The position numbers were made by a program, and so were the translations under genes. Below the pieces are notes generated by a model. That model did no database searches. It was given only the letters and a program-made list of their open reading frames with translations, and had not been told where the DNA came from. This document shows, one piece after another, positions 44,920 to 55,340 of a DNA stretch of 64,000 nt. Every line of letters starts with the position of its first letter. The stretch's first letter is position 1. Origin of the DNA: an uncultured Erysipelotrichaceae bacterium (GTDB lineage: Bacteria > Bacillota_I > Bacilli_A > Erysipelotrichales > Erysipelotrichaceae); assembly GCA_902761625.1 (NCBI GenBank), contig CACWLH010000001.1:1-64000 (forward strand). The letters are read 5' to 3'.

Positions 44920-44951
44920 GCTGCCACTGTCCGGCAGCTTTTCTTTTTTTG
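44920..44951 (+). terminator. Terminator of thiT
   Basis: GCTGCC (44920-44925), loop ACTGTCC, GGCAGC (44933-44938), then TTTTCTTTTTTT. Confidence 0.85.
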
Positions 44952-44983
44952 AAAAAGACATATCCATTTCAATCCGTGCGGAA

Positions 44984-44989
44984 TAGAAT
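44984..44989 (+). promoter_or_regulatory. -10 element of recQ, leaderless arrangement
   Basis: TAGAAT (44984-44989), then ATTGGC and ATG at 44996. Gap of 6 bases, no RBS. Confidence 0.5.
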
Positions 44990-44995
44990 ATTGGC

Positions 44996-46786
44996 ATGCG
45001 GCCAGAAGAAGTATTGAAGACATACTATGGATATGATTCGTTCCGCCCCGGTCAGAAAGACATCGTGGATGCGGTTCTTTCAGGGCGGGATGTGCTTGCA
45101 ATTATGCCCACCGGCGCCGGCAAATCGATCTGTTATCAGGTTCCCGCCATGTGCATGGAAGGAATCACGCTGGTGGTTTCACCGTTGATTTCGTTAATGA
45201 AGGATCAGGTTTCCTCACTTGTGCAGGCCGGCATTCCGGCTGCCTATCTGAACAGCTCCCTTTCGTCAGCGCAGTTTCAGAAGGCATTGTTCAATCTTCG
45301 AAGCGGCAGATACAAAATCATTTATGTCGCCCCGGAACGTCTGCTTACCGAGCGCTTTCTGGAAAGCATATCAAATCTGAAGATTGCAATGCTGGCGGTG
45401 GATGAGGCACATTGCATTTCCCAATGGGGAAACAACTTCCGTCCGGATTATCTGAAAATCGCGGAATTCATAAAACTGCTGAAAACCAGACCGGTGATCA
45501 GCGCCTTCACGGCGACCGCAACCGGTCAGGTCCGGGATGATATTGAAAAAATACTGAATCTGAACAATCCGTTTCAATTGACCACCGGCTTTGACCGTCC
45601 GAATCTTTATTTCGGCGTGGTTGAAACGAAAGACAAAGATGAGGAACTTCTCAAACTGTTAAGACAGTATAAGAAGAGATCGGGAATTATCTACTGTTCC
45701 ACCCGCGCCGCCGTGGAGGAAGTGACAGATCTTCTGATTTCTCGCAAATATTCCGCGGTCCGCTATCATGCGGGTCTGGATGAGGAAGAAAGAAGAAAAA
45801 ACCAGGACAGCTTCGCGGATGATACCGCAAGAATCATCGTCGCCACCAATGCGTTCGGCATGGGCATTGACAAGTCCAATGTCTCCTTTGTCATCCATTA
45901 TCATATGCCGATGTCCATTGAGGCTTATTATCAGGAGGCAGGCAGAGCGGGCAGAGACGGAGAGCCGGCGGACTGCATTCTGCTGTACAGTCCTTCCGAT
46001 GTGCGTCTGAACCGTTTCCTGATTGAGCATTCCGAACCGAATCCCGATTATTCTGAAAAGATGCAGGAGGAAATCAGAAAGCGTGATCTGGAACGGCTGA
46101 AAAAGATGAGCGGCTATGCAAAGACGGATCATTGTCTTCGTGAATATCTTCTGAATTATTTCGGCGAGAAAACAAAGTCATATTGCGGAAACTGCTCCGC
46201 ATGTCAGAAGAACTTCACGGAACAGGATATCACCGTGGAAGCGCAGAAAATCCTCAGCGCCGTGATCCGTTCCAATCAGATGTACGGAGCCGGGATGATC
46301 ATCGATATTCTGTGCGGCAATGAAACCGACAGGATCAAAGAGAGAAAACTGGATGAGCTTTCCGTATACGGAATCATGAAAGACACACCGAAAGCGCAGC
46401 TGGAAGGATTGATCAGAGAACTGGATGAGCAGTCATTGCTGAATATCACGGATGATCAATACCATGTGCTCAAGGCGGATCCATCCTGTATGTCCGTGCT
46501 CAAAGGTGAAACAAAAGTCACCCGCATGATCCGCAAAACTTCTGCAGTCACGGTATCGTCTTCACCTGATCCGCTGACAGCGGCACTGAGAAAACTCAGG
46601 AAAATGCTGGCGGAAAGCGAGAAGGTGCCCGCATATGTGATCTTCCCGGATGCGACGCTCAGAATGATCGCGGAAAAGAAGCCGCAGACAAAAGGACAGC
46701 TCAAGGAAATCCAGGGCATGGGCAAACGTAAGGTGAATAAGTACGGTGCCCGTATTATCAGAACGGTCAGAGAATATACAGAATGA
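44996..46786 (+). CDS. recQ: ATP-dependent DNA helicase RecQ
   Basis: 3'-5' helicase for recombination and fork repair. The 596 residues contain MPTGAGKSICYQ (about 37-48), VDEAHCISQWG, FTATAT, the RecA2 block GMGIDKSNVSFVIH and QEAGRAGRDG, the RQC zinc cysteines (CLREYLLNYFG, CGNCSAC), a winged helix and a C-terminal HRDC domain (about 522-596). The aromatic-rich loop, usually QWGHDFRPEY, reads QWGNNFRPDY, replacing the histidine. No RBS; -10 lies 6 bases before the start codon. Full-length family architecture. Confidence 0.95.
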   Translation: MRPEEVLKTYYGYDSFRPGQKDIVDAVLSGRDVLAIMPTGAGKSICYQVPAMCMEGITLVVSPLISLMKDQVSSLVQAGIPAAYLNSSLSSAQFQKALFNLRSGRYKIIYVAPERLLTERFLESISNLKIAMLAVDEAHCISQWGNNFRPDYLKIAEFIKLLKTRPVISAFTATATGQVRDDIEKILNLNNPFQLTTGFDRPNLYFGVVETKDKDEELLKLLRQYKKRSGIIYCSTRAAVEEVTDLLISRKYSAVRYHAGLDEEERRKNQDSFADDTARIIVATNAFGMGIDKSNVSFVIHYHMPMSIEAYYQEAGRAGRDGEPADCILLYSPSDVRLNRFLIEHSEPNPDYSEKMQEEIRKRDLERLKKMSGYAKTDHCLREYLLNYFGEKTKSYCGNCSACQKNFTEQDITVEAQKILSAVIRSNQMYGAGMIIDILCGNETDRIKERKLDELSVYGIMKDTPKAQLEGLIRELDEQSLLNITDDQYHVLKADPSCMSVLKGETKVTRMIRKTSAVTVSSSPDPLTAALRKLRKMLAESEKVPAYVIFPDATLRMIAEKKPQTKGQLKEIQGMGKRKVNKYGARIIRTVREYTE

Positions 46787-46815
46787 AAAGGATCAGGCGG
46801 GCTGCCTGATCCTTT
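46787..46815. terminator. Bidirectional terminator between recQ and the GH1 gene
   Basis: AAAGGATCAGGC with GCCTGATCCTTT (46787-46815), loop GGGCT: A-run on the left, T-run on the right. Confidence 0.85.
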
Positions 46816-46825
46816 AACATGATAT

Positions 46826-48334
<1,509 letters not shown>

Positions 48335-48352
48335 TTAAGTATTTCTGAAATT

Positions 48353-48382
48353 ATTGTATTGAATCCATGGCTGTGCGGTCAA
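48353..48382 (-). promoter_or_regulatory. Promoter of the lone GH1 gene
   Basis: Minus strand TTGACC (48382-48377), 18-base spacer, TACAAT (48358-48353). Confidence 0.6.
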
Positions 48383-48416
48383 TCTCAACAATCTTTTTCA
48401 TCATTGTTGTCAGTGT

Positions 48417-48422
48417 TATAAT
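48417..48422 (+). promoter_or_regulatory. -10 element of tmk, leaderless arrangement
   Basis: TGTTATAAT is an extended -10. TATAAT (48417-48422) is followed by AGGCCC and ATG at 48429: a 6-base gap and no RBS. Confidence 0.65.
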
Positions 48423-48428
48423 AGGCCC

Positions 48429-49058
48429 ATGAAAAAAGGATTATTTATTACATTCGAAGGACCGGACGGCAGCGGAAAGACAACCGTGAGCACGGAAGTG
48501 TGCAGACGTCTTGAAGCGGAAGGATATCCGGTGCGCTATACAAGAGAACCGGGCGGATCAGCGATTGCCGAACAGATCCGCAAAGTCATTCTGGATCCGG
48601 AAAACACAGCCATGGACGCGAGAACCGAAGCGCTTCTCTATGCGGCAAGCCGCCGCCAGCATCTCGTGGAGAAAGTGCTGCCGGCACTGAATGAGGGCAT
48701 TACGGTGATTTCCGACCGTTTCGTGGACAGCTCTCTGGCATATCAGGGAAAAGGCAGAGCCATCGGCATGGATGAAGTCTATGCCATCAACCAGTTTGCG
48801 ATTGAAGGCCATATGCCTGAAAAGACGATTTTCCTTCAGGTTGATCCGGAAATCGGACTGGAAAGAATCCACCGCAACCGCACCTTCCTGGACCGTCTGG
48901 ATCAGGAGAGCATCGATTTCCATGAGCGGGTGCTGCAGGGCTATCAGGAAGTCATTGAAAGATATGCGGACAGAATGATCATCATCGACGCAAACCGCGA
49001 AGTCGAACAAGTGATTCAGGACGCCTACCTTGCGGTGAAAGGACTTCTGGATGCTTAA
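48429..49058 (+). CDS. tmk: Thymidylate kinase
   Basis: Phosphorylates dTMP to dTDP. The 209 residues show FEGPDGSGKTT (about 7-17), the DR(Y/F) motif in ISDRFVDSSLAYQG and the LID region. It leads tmk-holB-ricT-rsmI-prsW. In Bacillus yaaQ (darA) lies between tmk and holB and yabA between ricT and rsmI; both are absent here. Overlaps holB by 8 bases. Its mRNA is probably leaderless. Confidence 0.97.
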   Translation: MKKGLFITFEGPDGSGKTTVSTEVCRRLEAEGYPVRYTREPGGSAIAEQIRKVILDPENTAMDARTEALLYAASRRQHLVEKVLPALNEGITVISDRFVDSSLAYQGKGRAIGMDEVYAINQFAIEGHMPEKTIFLQVDPEIGLERIHRNRTFLDRLDQESIDFHERVLQGYQEVIERYADRMIIIDANREVEQVIQDAYLAVKGLLDA

Positions 49059-50058
49059 GGATCAGCTGAAAAAACAGCAGCCGATCGTATACCGCGCGCT
49101 TGAAAATGCATGCGCAAATGACAGGGTGATGAACGCCTATCTGTTTTCGGGTCCCTACGGCACGATGAAAAATGAAGCCGCTCTGCTTCTGGCGCAGAGC
49201 ATTTTCTGCACGGAAGCGGATGGACTGGCATGTGAGGAATGCAACACATGCCGCCGTGTGAGAGAAGGACTCTATACCGACCTGATTATTCTGGACGGAA
49301 AGAAGAAGGCAATCTCCAAAGAGATGGTCGACTCCATCCAGGAACAGTTTTCCAAAACCTCTCTGGAAGGAAGGGAAGGCAAGCGGGTCTATATCATTCA
49401 GAATGCGGAAACCGCAAGCATCTCCGCCCAGAACAGCATGCTCAAGTTTCTTGAGGAGCCGGGCAGCGGCGTCACCGCCATTCTGACCACTGACAATATC
49501 AACAGATTGCTGCCGACGATTGTTTCCAGATGCACGGTGCTTCCCTTTCTGCCCCAAAGCGCAGATCAGTATTATCAGGATGCCGTGGAAGCCGGAATTC
49601 CGTCTGAAGACGCATATCTGGTTTCCCATATTGTCCGTGATCCTTCGCAGCTCATGGATTTCTATGAAAGTGAGCTTTATCAGAAGGCGGTCATGATGCT
49701 GAAGCAGTTTCTCAACATCGCCCCGTATTTCTGGGAGGAATTCCTGGTTGACTGGGAAACGCAATGGCGCTCATCCGTCTCGGACCGCGAAAAGGCAAAG
49801 GCTGATAATCTTGTGCTGGCCGCCGCGTTTTTTGACCTTGTGCATCTGTATGCCTCGGATGTGATCATGCATGACGCAAAAGGACCGGCATGGTATCATG
49901 ATGCCGTGAATCAGGCAAAAGGACCAATCAGTGCCTACGGGAAGCTGATTATAATAGCTGATGAGCAGAAGGACCGCGTCAACCGGTTCAACGATGTGCA
50001 TCTGGTGATGGCACAGGCATTCAGCAGACTGGAGGATTTCAAACATGAGCTTGGATAA
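49051..50058 (+). CDS. holB: DNA polymerase III delta' subunit
   Basis: Clamp-loader subunit. The 335 residues have the delta'-type AAA fold with a degenerate P-loop (GPYGTMKNEAA instead of GxxGxGKT), zinc cysteines CEECNTC and the SRC motif (IVSRCTVLPF). QNSMLKFLEEP is the conserved sensor-adjacent helix. It overlaps tmk and ricT. Replication-linked function; length normal for Gram-positive bacteria. Confidence 0.94.
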   Translation: MLKDQLKKQQPIVYRALENACANDRVMNAYLFSGPYGTMKNEAALLLAQSIFCTEADGLACEECNTCRRVREGLYTDLIILDGKKKAISKEMVDSIQEQFSKTSLEGREGKRVYIIQNAETASISAQNSMLKFLEEPGSGVTAILTTDNINRLLPTIVSRCTVLPFLPQSADQYYQDAVEAGIPSEDAYLVSHIVRDPSQLMDFYESELYQKAVMMLKQFLNIAPYFWEEFLVDWETQWRSSVSDREKAKADNLVLAAAFFDLVHLYASDVIMHDAKGPAWYHDAVNQAKGPISAYGKLIIIADEQKDRVNRFNDVHLVMAQAFSRLEDFKHELG

Positions 50059-51295
50059 AGATGTGAATATCAATAAAAAAGAAGAAACAGCCGCCGAGGA
50101 AACCGCGGTTGTATTTCCATATTCCGTGGCGGTCCGCTTCCGCGACGCCGCAAAACCGTATTCGTTCGGATGTTATGACGATACGATCAAAAAAGGAAAC
50201 TGGGTGGTAGTGGAAACCCAGCAGGGACTGGAAATGGGAATGGCGGAAGCCGATTCCATGAATGTGGAAAAGTACGGCCTGCGCATGCCGACCAGACCGG
50301 TCGTGCGCATTGCAACGATGGCAGACCGCAGAAGCTATGAGGAGAATGTTCATTACGAGCAGGATGCCTACAACATTTGCGCGGAAGAGATCGAACTGCT
50401 CGGTCTTGATATGAATCTTCTCAATGCCCAGTACACCCTTGACCGTTCCAAAATCCTGTTCATCTATCTGGCTGATCAGAGAGTCGATTTCCGTGAACTT
50501 CTGAAACATCTTGGCGCCAGACTGCACTGCCGTATTGAACTCAGACAGATCGGCGAGCGCGACAAGGCGAAGATGGTCGGCGGCATCGGCCTTTGCGGCA
50601 TGGAGTGCTGCTGCAGAAGATTCAAGAATCACTTTGATATCATTTCCATCAATATGGCAAAGAACCAGATGCTCGCCCTCAATACCGAAAAGCTTTCCGG
50701 TATGTGCGGCAAGCTGATGTGCTGCCTGAAATATGAGGATGATGATTACAAGGCACTGACCGAAGGACTTCCCAAGATGGGATCCCAGGTTGAATACGAA
50801 GGCGGCATTTACCGCATTACCGCGATGAATGTCATGAGCGATGAGGCAAAGCTGGAAAACCACCAGCAGGTGATTTTCCTGAGCCTCGCTGATCTGCGTG
50901 AAAAGGCGATTCCCCGCAAGGGTGTGGTCATGCAGAAGAGAAATGACGGCGAGAAGAAGGAAGTCATTCACCGCTCCGGCCGTCAGCCCGAGCCCGCTTC
51001 CAAGGCCGCACATGTTTCCATGGAACTGCCTTCCCTGGCTGAAAAGAAGGAGCGCACTCCGAAACAGAACCAGCGCAGTTCATCCAGAAACGAGACAAAG
51101 AAAGAACCCCGCCGTACCTTCGGCCCGGGTGCGAATAACCAGAACAAAGACAAAGAGGCGAACAATAACCGCCGCAATAACGACAGCAGAAAACGCGACA
51201 ATGCCAGCCGCTCCAAAGAGACTGCAAAGAGCGAGACAAAGAATGTGACCGTGCGCACCTTCGGACGCAAAAAGACCCAGGAGGAGAACAAGTGA
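50045..51295 (+). CDS. ricT: RicT (PSP1 domain) with a long basic C-terminal tail
   Basis: 416 residues. The PSP1 core (about 20-285) carries the cysteine sets GLCGMECCCRRF and MCGKLMCCLKYE, which bind iron-sulfur clusters in the RicA-RicF-RicT (Y-) complex that stimulates RNase Y and mRNA maturation in Bacillus. A tail of about 110 residues, rich in Lys, Arg, Asn and Ser (NNNRRNNDSRKRDNASRS), follows and is probably disordered and RNA-binding. Bacillus YaaT is about 275 residues without it. RicA and RicF genes are not in the window. Confidence 0.92.
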   Translation: MSLDKDVNINKKEETAAEETAVVFPYSVAVRFRDAAKPYSFGCYDDTIKKGNWVVVETQQGLEMGMAEADSMNVEKYGLRMPTRPVVRIATMADRRSYEENVHYEQDAYNICAEEIELLGLDMNLLNAQYTLDRSKILFIYLADQRVDFRELLKHLGARLHCRIELRQIGERDKAKMVGGIGLCGMECCCRRFKNHFDIISINMAKNQMLALNTEKLSGMCGKLMCCLKYEDDDYKALTEGLPKMGSQVEYEGGIYRITAMNVMSDEAKLENHQQVIFLSLADLREKAIPRKGVVMQKRNDGEKKEVIHRSGRQPEPASKAAHVSMELPSLAEKKERTPKQNQRSSSRNETKKEPRRTFGPGANNQNKDKEANNNRRNNDSRKRDNASRSKETAKSETKNVTVRTFGRKKTQEENK

Positions 51296-52158
51296 TCCGC
51301 CAGAAATCTTTCGGAAATGAAAAGCCGACGCTTTATCTTGTGCCGACCCCGATCGGAAATCTATCCGAGATGACACCCAGAGCCATCGAAATCCTGAACA
51401 GCGTGGATGTCATTGCCTGCGAGGACACCAGAACCAGCGGGCAGCTGCTCAGGCATTTTGACATCAGCAAGCGTCTGATCGCCTATCAGAATTTCAATGA
51501 GGAGACCAGCAGCCGCGGGATTGTGAATCTGCTTTCCCAGGGCAACAATGTCGCTTTGATTTCCGATGCCGGCTATCCGCTGATCAGCGATCCCGGCCAG
51601 CGGGTTGTCAACGAGGCTTCCGCAGCCGGTTTCAATGTGGTGCCGGTTTCGGGATGCAGCGCAGTGCTCAATGCCGTCGTCGCTTCCGGCCTGATCGCCC
51701 AGCCTTTCCTTTTCATCGGCTTCCTTCCGTCCGCCAACAACGAACGTGTGAAGAAGCTGCATGAATACAGAGCCTATCCGATGACCATGGTTTTCTATGA
51801 GGCTCCCCACCGCATCACCAAGATGCTGAAAAGCTGTCTTGAGGTGCTCGGGGACAGAAAGTGCTGCCTTTGCCGTGAAATGACCAAGCTTCATGAGGAA
51901 TTCATCAGAGGCACAATCAGTGAACTGATTGAAATCAGCGATGATCTCAAAGGCGAGATGGTTGTGGTCATGGAAGGCAACCGCGATGATTATTCCAAGG
52001 ATGTGGATATGTCTGTGATCATGCAGATGGTCAATGAGTCGATCGAGGCAGGCATGACCACTTCCAGCGCCATCAAAGAGGTGGCCCGCAAAACGGGAGT
52101 CGCGAAGAACCGGATCTACGATCTTGTCCATAAGGATGAGCAGAAAGGAACGTGCTGA
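51292..52158 (+). CDS. rsmI: 16S rRNA (cytidine-2'-O)-methyltransferase RsmI
   Basis: Methylates C1402 of 16S rRNA. 288 residues with the tetrapyrrole-methylase fold: LVPTPIGNLSEMTPRA at the start, EDTRTSGQLL, ISDAGYPLISDPG and FYEAPHRI. The GTG start overlaps the ricT stop (GTGA). Conserved partner of tmk/ricT in Firmicutes. Confidence 0.96.
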   Translation: MIRQKSFGNEKPTLYLVPTPIGNLSEMTPRAIEILNSVDVIACEDTRTSGQLLRHFDISKRLIAYQNFNEETSSRGIVNLLSQGNNVALISDAGYPLISDPGQRVVNEASAAGFNVVPVSGCSAVLNAVVASGLIAQPFLFIGFLPSANNERVKKLHEYRAYPMTMVFYEAPHRITKMLKSCLEVLGDRKCCLCREMTKLHEEFIRGTISELIEISDDLKGEMVVVMEGNRDDYSKDVDMSVIMQMVNESIEAGMTTSSAIKEVARKTGVAKNRIYDLVHKDEQKGTC

Positions 52159-52160
52159 AT

Positions 52161-52895
52161 ATGTTTGTGTTTCCTGGTATTGCATTGAACAGGGGACTCA
52201 TCTATCTGGCAGCCGCGGTTGTGCCTGCCATGATTCTCATGATGTATATTTACAATCATGACAAAACGGAGAAGGAACCCGGAAAACTGCTGCTCAGATG
52301 TGCGGCCGGCGGCTGTCTGTCCGCCTTTGCGGCGATGGTACTCGAAACCGGGGGAACCTGGCTGATCGAGAGGTATTTTTCCAGACACGGCGCAACCGCT
52401 GTGCAGTATGCCGTCATGACCGCGATCATGGTCGGCCTGGCAGAGGAAGGGGCAAAGTATTTCTTCCTCAAGCGTGCCACCTGGAAATCACCGGAATTCA
52501 ATTACCGTTTTGACGGTATGGTCTATGCCGTGTTTGTGTCACTCGGATTTGCCGCTCTGGAGAATATCCTCTATGTCTTCAGCTATGGCAATCTGGATGT
52601 CGCTTTGCAAAGAGCGATCCTGACCATCCCGGCCCACGCAAGCTTTGCGGTTTATATGGGAATATTCTATGCCAGAGCGAAAAACATGGAGGTCACGGGC
52701 AACGCCTATGGCGCCATGATGAATCAATGGCTGGCATATCTGAGTGCCGTGTTTCTCCATGCGGTATATGACGGTGCCGTCATGATCGGTTCCGACGCAT
52801 CGATGATTTTCTTCTATGTGTTCGTCATCATCCTGGATATCATGGTATTCCATACAATCCGTCATGAATCAAAAACAGACCGTCCAATCTATTAA
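52161..52895 (+). CDS. PrsW family intramembrane metalloprotease
   Basis: 244 residues, eight or nine hydrophobic segments. The PrsW signature LAEEGAKYFFL (EExxK) and later conserved histidines (FLHAVYDG and the HA in IPAHASFAVYMG) support an intramembrane protease. PrsW of Bacillus cleaves anti-sigma factor RsiW. No sigma factor is next to this gene. The ATG at 52161 is preferred over the GTG at 52152 because AAAGGAA lies 10 bases upstream. Confidence 0.87.
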   Translation: MFVFPGIALNRGLIYLAAAVVPAMILMMYIYNHDKTEKEPGKLLLRCAAGGCLSAFAAMVLETGGTWLIERYFSRHGATAVQYAVMTAIMVGLAEEGAKYFFLKRATWKSPEFNYRFDGMVYAVFVSLGFAALENILYVFSYGNLDVALQRAILTIPAHASFAVYMGIFYARAKNMEVTGNAYGAMMNQWLAYLSAVFLHAVYDGAVMIGSDASMIFFYVFVIILDIMVFHTIRHESKTDRPIY

Positions 52896-52983
52896 CGCCG
52901 ATGGCATGAAAGTGCGAATTGTTGTATGATGTACGCGGTAGTGTGTCTATATACAGATAACGCTGAGAACGAGAGGTTGACTT

Positions 52984-53856
52984 ATGCTGAATGATCCAGA
53001 GTTTGACAAGATGATAATCTATGGACTGGCGGGAGTCTGCTGTGTGCTTCTGCTCGCAGTCATATTCCTGGCAGTAAAGAGAAACATATACTACGTCGAT
53101 GATGAGGGAAGGGAAGTTCCTTCTCCGAAACAGCAGGCGAAGATCGCAGCCAGAAAAGCGCGCCGAACAAAGCCCGAGGAAGTGGCTGCGCCGGTTGAGC
53201 CGGAAGTGATCGAAGAGCCTGTGACTGAACCGGAACCAGAACCTGTGATTGAGGAAGTTCCCGCAGAGGAAGTGACAGAAGTCACAGAGCCCGAAGTGTC
53301 CGGACCGGTGGCTGATGTGCCTGATGATCTGTTTGCGGAAGAACCGCAGGAAGATCCGGAAGTCACGAAAATCATGAAATTCACCATTGATCCCGCGGCA
53401 GAGGAACCGGCTGAAGAAGAACCTGAAACAGCTGAGGAAGAAGCTGAAGAAGCGAGCGAGCCTGTGCTGCGTATGATCAATATTGATGAAGAGCCTCAGG
53501 AAGCGGATCCTTACTTCCCCGAAGAGCCTGTCATGCCAGCTCCCAAAGCAACCGGTGTGACCGCGACCGTCACCGTCGGCGGCCAGTCCGAGACACATGA
53601 GATTGATCAGCTTCCGTGCCTGATCGGCAGAGAGCAGACTTCCTGCAATCTGGTCATTTCCGAACCGGCGGTCAGCCGCAGACATGCCAGAATCTATGTC
53701 AATGAGGATGGCCTGTTTGTTGAGGATGTATCCGAACACAACGGCACATATCTCAACGGCACAAAGCTGCCTTCCCTTGGCAGCGCGCCGCTCAAGGAAG
53801 GCGACAGGATTTCGCTTGGCAGAGCTGAGATCATAATCAACAGAGTTCTTTATTGA
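52984..53856 (+). CDS. Membrane-anchored FHA domain protein with acidic linker
   Basis: 290 residues. One N-terminal helix (about 11-31) is followed by a basic patch, then a linker (about 60-180) of alternating Glu, Pro and Val, and a C-terminal FHA domain (about 205-290: LIGREQTSCNLVISEPAVSRRHARIYV in pieces LIGREQ and SRRHARI, NGTYLNG). FHA domains bind phosphothreonine, so a Ser/Thr kinase should exist elsewhere. Probably a cell-envelope scaffold. RBS GAGAGG. Confidence 0.9.
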   Translation: MLNDPEFDKMIIYGLAGVCCVLLLAVIFLAVKRNIYYVDDEGREVPSPKQQAKIAARKARRTKPEEVAAPVEPEVIEEPVTEPEPEPVIEEVPAEEVTEVTEPEVSGPVADVPDDLFAEEPQEDPEVTKIMKFTIDPAAEEPAEEEPETAEEEAEEASEPVLRMINIDEEPQEADPYFPEEPVMPAPKATGVTATVTVGGQSETHEIDQLPCLIGREQTSCNLVISEPAVSRRHARIYVNEDGLFVEDVSEHNGTYLNGTKLPSLGSAPLKEGDRISLGRAEIIINRVLY

Positions 53857-53867
53857 TTGAAAGAAGA

Positions 53868-53891
53868 GGATACCGCTTGCGGTGTCCTTTT
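53868..53891 (+). terminator. Terminator of the FHA protein gene
   Basis: GGATACCGC (53868-53876), TT, GCGGTGTCC (53879-53887), then TTTT. Confidence 0.7.
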
Positions 53892-53905
53892 AAGAAGGTG
53901 GGTTT

Positions 53906-55252
53906 ATGAAATGTCCTTATTGCGGCGCTGAAATCGAAGACGGATCAAAATTCTGCACCAACTGCGGAAAATCGCTGGAAGACGATGATCTGCTCGGTCT
54001 TGGCGATGAACCGCCGAAAAAATCGATGGAAAAAGCAATGCGGATTCTGGTGATTGCCGCTGCGATTCTTGCTACTGTGATCATTGCGGTCACTTTGGGC
54101 GTGCGCTCATTCATTCAGCGGGAATACCAGAAAGGTGTTGAAGCCTATGAGAATCAGAACTACGAGGCCGCAGCCAGCGCTTTGAAACATGCGGTCAGAT
54201 GGGGACATAATGAGCAGGCCCATGCGCTGCTTGCCCATTCCTATTACAGACTGGGCAGACTGGATGAGGCCTATGCGGCATATGAAGCTGTCTATGAAAC
54301 GATGAGCGAAGATCCGGAAGTTGTTTCCGGCTATGCGGGCACCTGTGAAAAACTTGCCGGAAAATATATTTCTGAAGATGACATGGAAAAAGCGGTTGTC
54401 TATCTGAAGAAGGAATATGAACTGACTGAAGATGAACGGGTGGCACGCAGAATCAAAGCGATCGAAGGCGGCGGCAGCTATATCGATGAACATGGCAATG
54501 TGTACAATCTGGCCGTACAGCCGGAAACCGCTGTGTGTTATGACGAAAGCGGCAAGGAGCTTTATCATGTCGAGCTGGTTTACGGACCGCAGGGACAATG
54601 GCAGACTGCCAAGGCCGCTCTGCCTGGTGCGGATAAGAAAACCGTGTTCGGAACCTTTGACTGGAATGAGAGCGCACAGCTGGAGCTTTCGGTTTATCCG
54701 GACGGCAATGAGTTCAGCTGGATCAGTGAAAAACAGGAATATAACAGCGACAGCCGCGTCAAGAAGATCACATCTTTGAGCGAGGCTTCCAGGCAGATAC
54801 TCACATTTGACTATTCACACAATTCCAAAGGTTTCCTGGAAAAAGAAACCGTCACCTCAAATGACGGGGAAACCATGAAGATTGAATTCACCGGCGAGCA
54901 GTATCCGGACCATGCCGTGATTTATTACAAAGACGATAAATATATCGCGGTTCTTACTTACAATGCGGACGGAAAGATTGAAAGTGTGACGGTTACGAAA
55001 AACCTGATTCAGACGGTGTACAAGGAAATCATCGTTTACAGCGATGACGGCAGTCTGCAGGAGGTCACCGTCAAAAATTCAGGCATGCCGATGAGTCTTT
55101 GGAAACCATACGGCTCTTACAGCAGAACCGTGACTGAGTACAGTGCGCATCAGCCCGTTTCCAGAACGGTCTACAACGAGGCGGGAAATGTCATTGCCCG
55201 CGGCTGTTATGTCGACGGATGCGGATGGCTGATGATGTATACCGGCTCATAA
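53906..55252 (+). CDS. Zinc-ribbon, TPR and YD-like repeat membrane protein
   Basis: 448 residues. N-terminal zinc ribbon CPYCGAEI / CTNCGKSL (about 3-26), cytoplasmic; one membrane helix (about 45-65); an extracellular TPR-like region (about 72-185: YENQNYEAAASALKHA, YYRLGRLDEAYAAYEAVY); and a C-terminal part with YD-like repeats (LTYNADGKIESVTV, VYSDDGSLQEVTV, VYNEAGNVIARGCYV). An uncommon domain combination. Related repeats occur in the lipoprotein at 43398. RBS AAGAAGG. Function unknown. Confidence 0.8.
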   Translation: MKCPYCGAEIEDGSKFCTNCGKSLEDDDLLGLGDEPPKKSMEKAMRILVIAAAILATVIIAVTLGVRSFIQREYQKGVEAYENQNYEAAASALKHAVRWGHNEQAHALLAHSYYRLGRLDEAYAAYEAVYETMSEDPEVVSGYAGTCEKLAGKYISEDDMEKAVVYLKKEYELTEDERVARRIKAIEGGGSYIDEHGNVYNLAVQPETAVCYDESGKELYHVELVYGPQGQWQTAKAALPGADKKTVFGTFDWNESAQLELSVYPDGNEFSWISEKQEYNSDSRVKKITSLSEASRQILTFDYSHNSKGFLEKETVTSNDGETMKIEFTGEQYPDHAVIYYKDDKYIAVLTYNADGKIESVTVTKNLIQTVYKEIIVYSDDGSLQEVTVKNSGMPMSLWKPYGSYSRTVTEYSAHQPVSRTVYNEAGNVIARGCYVDGCGWLMMYTGS

Positions 55253-55340
55253 TACGGCAGAACGAACATATTTGTTCATGCAGTAAAGAATGTGATACAC
55301 TGTTTACGTTCGTCAAAACAGAACCCCGGCGGAGGAATGT

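Noticed and set aside
53091-53480. Ser/Gly-rich minus-strand frame
   Set aside because: It is the reverse complement of the Glu/Pro/Val linker of the FHA protein; low complexity, not a gene.
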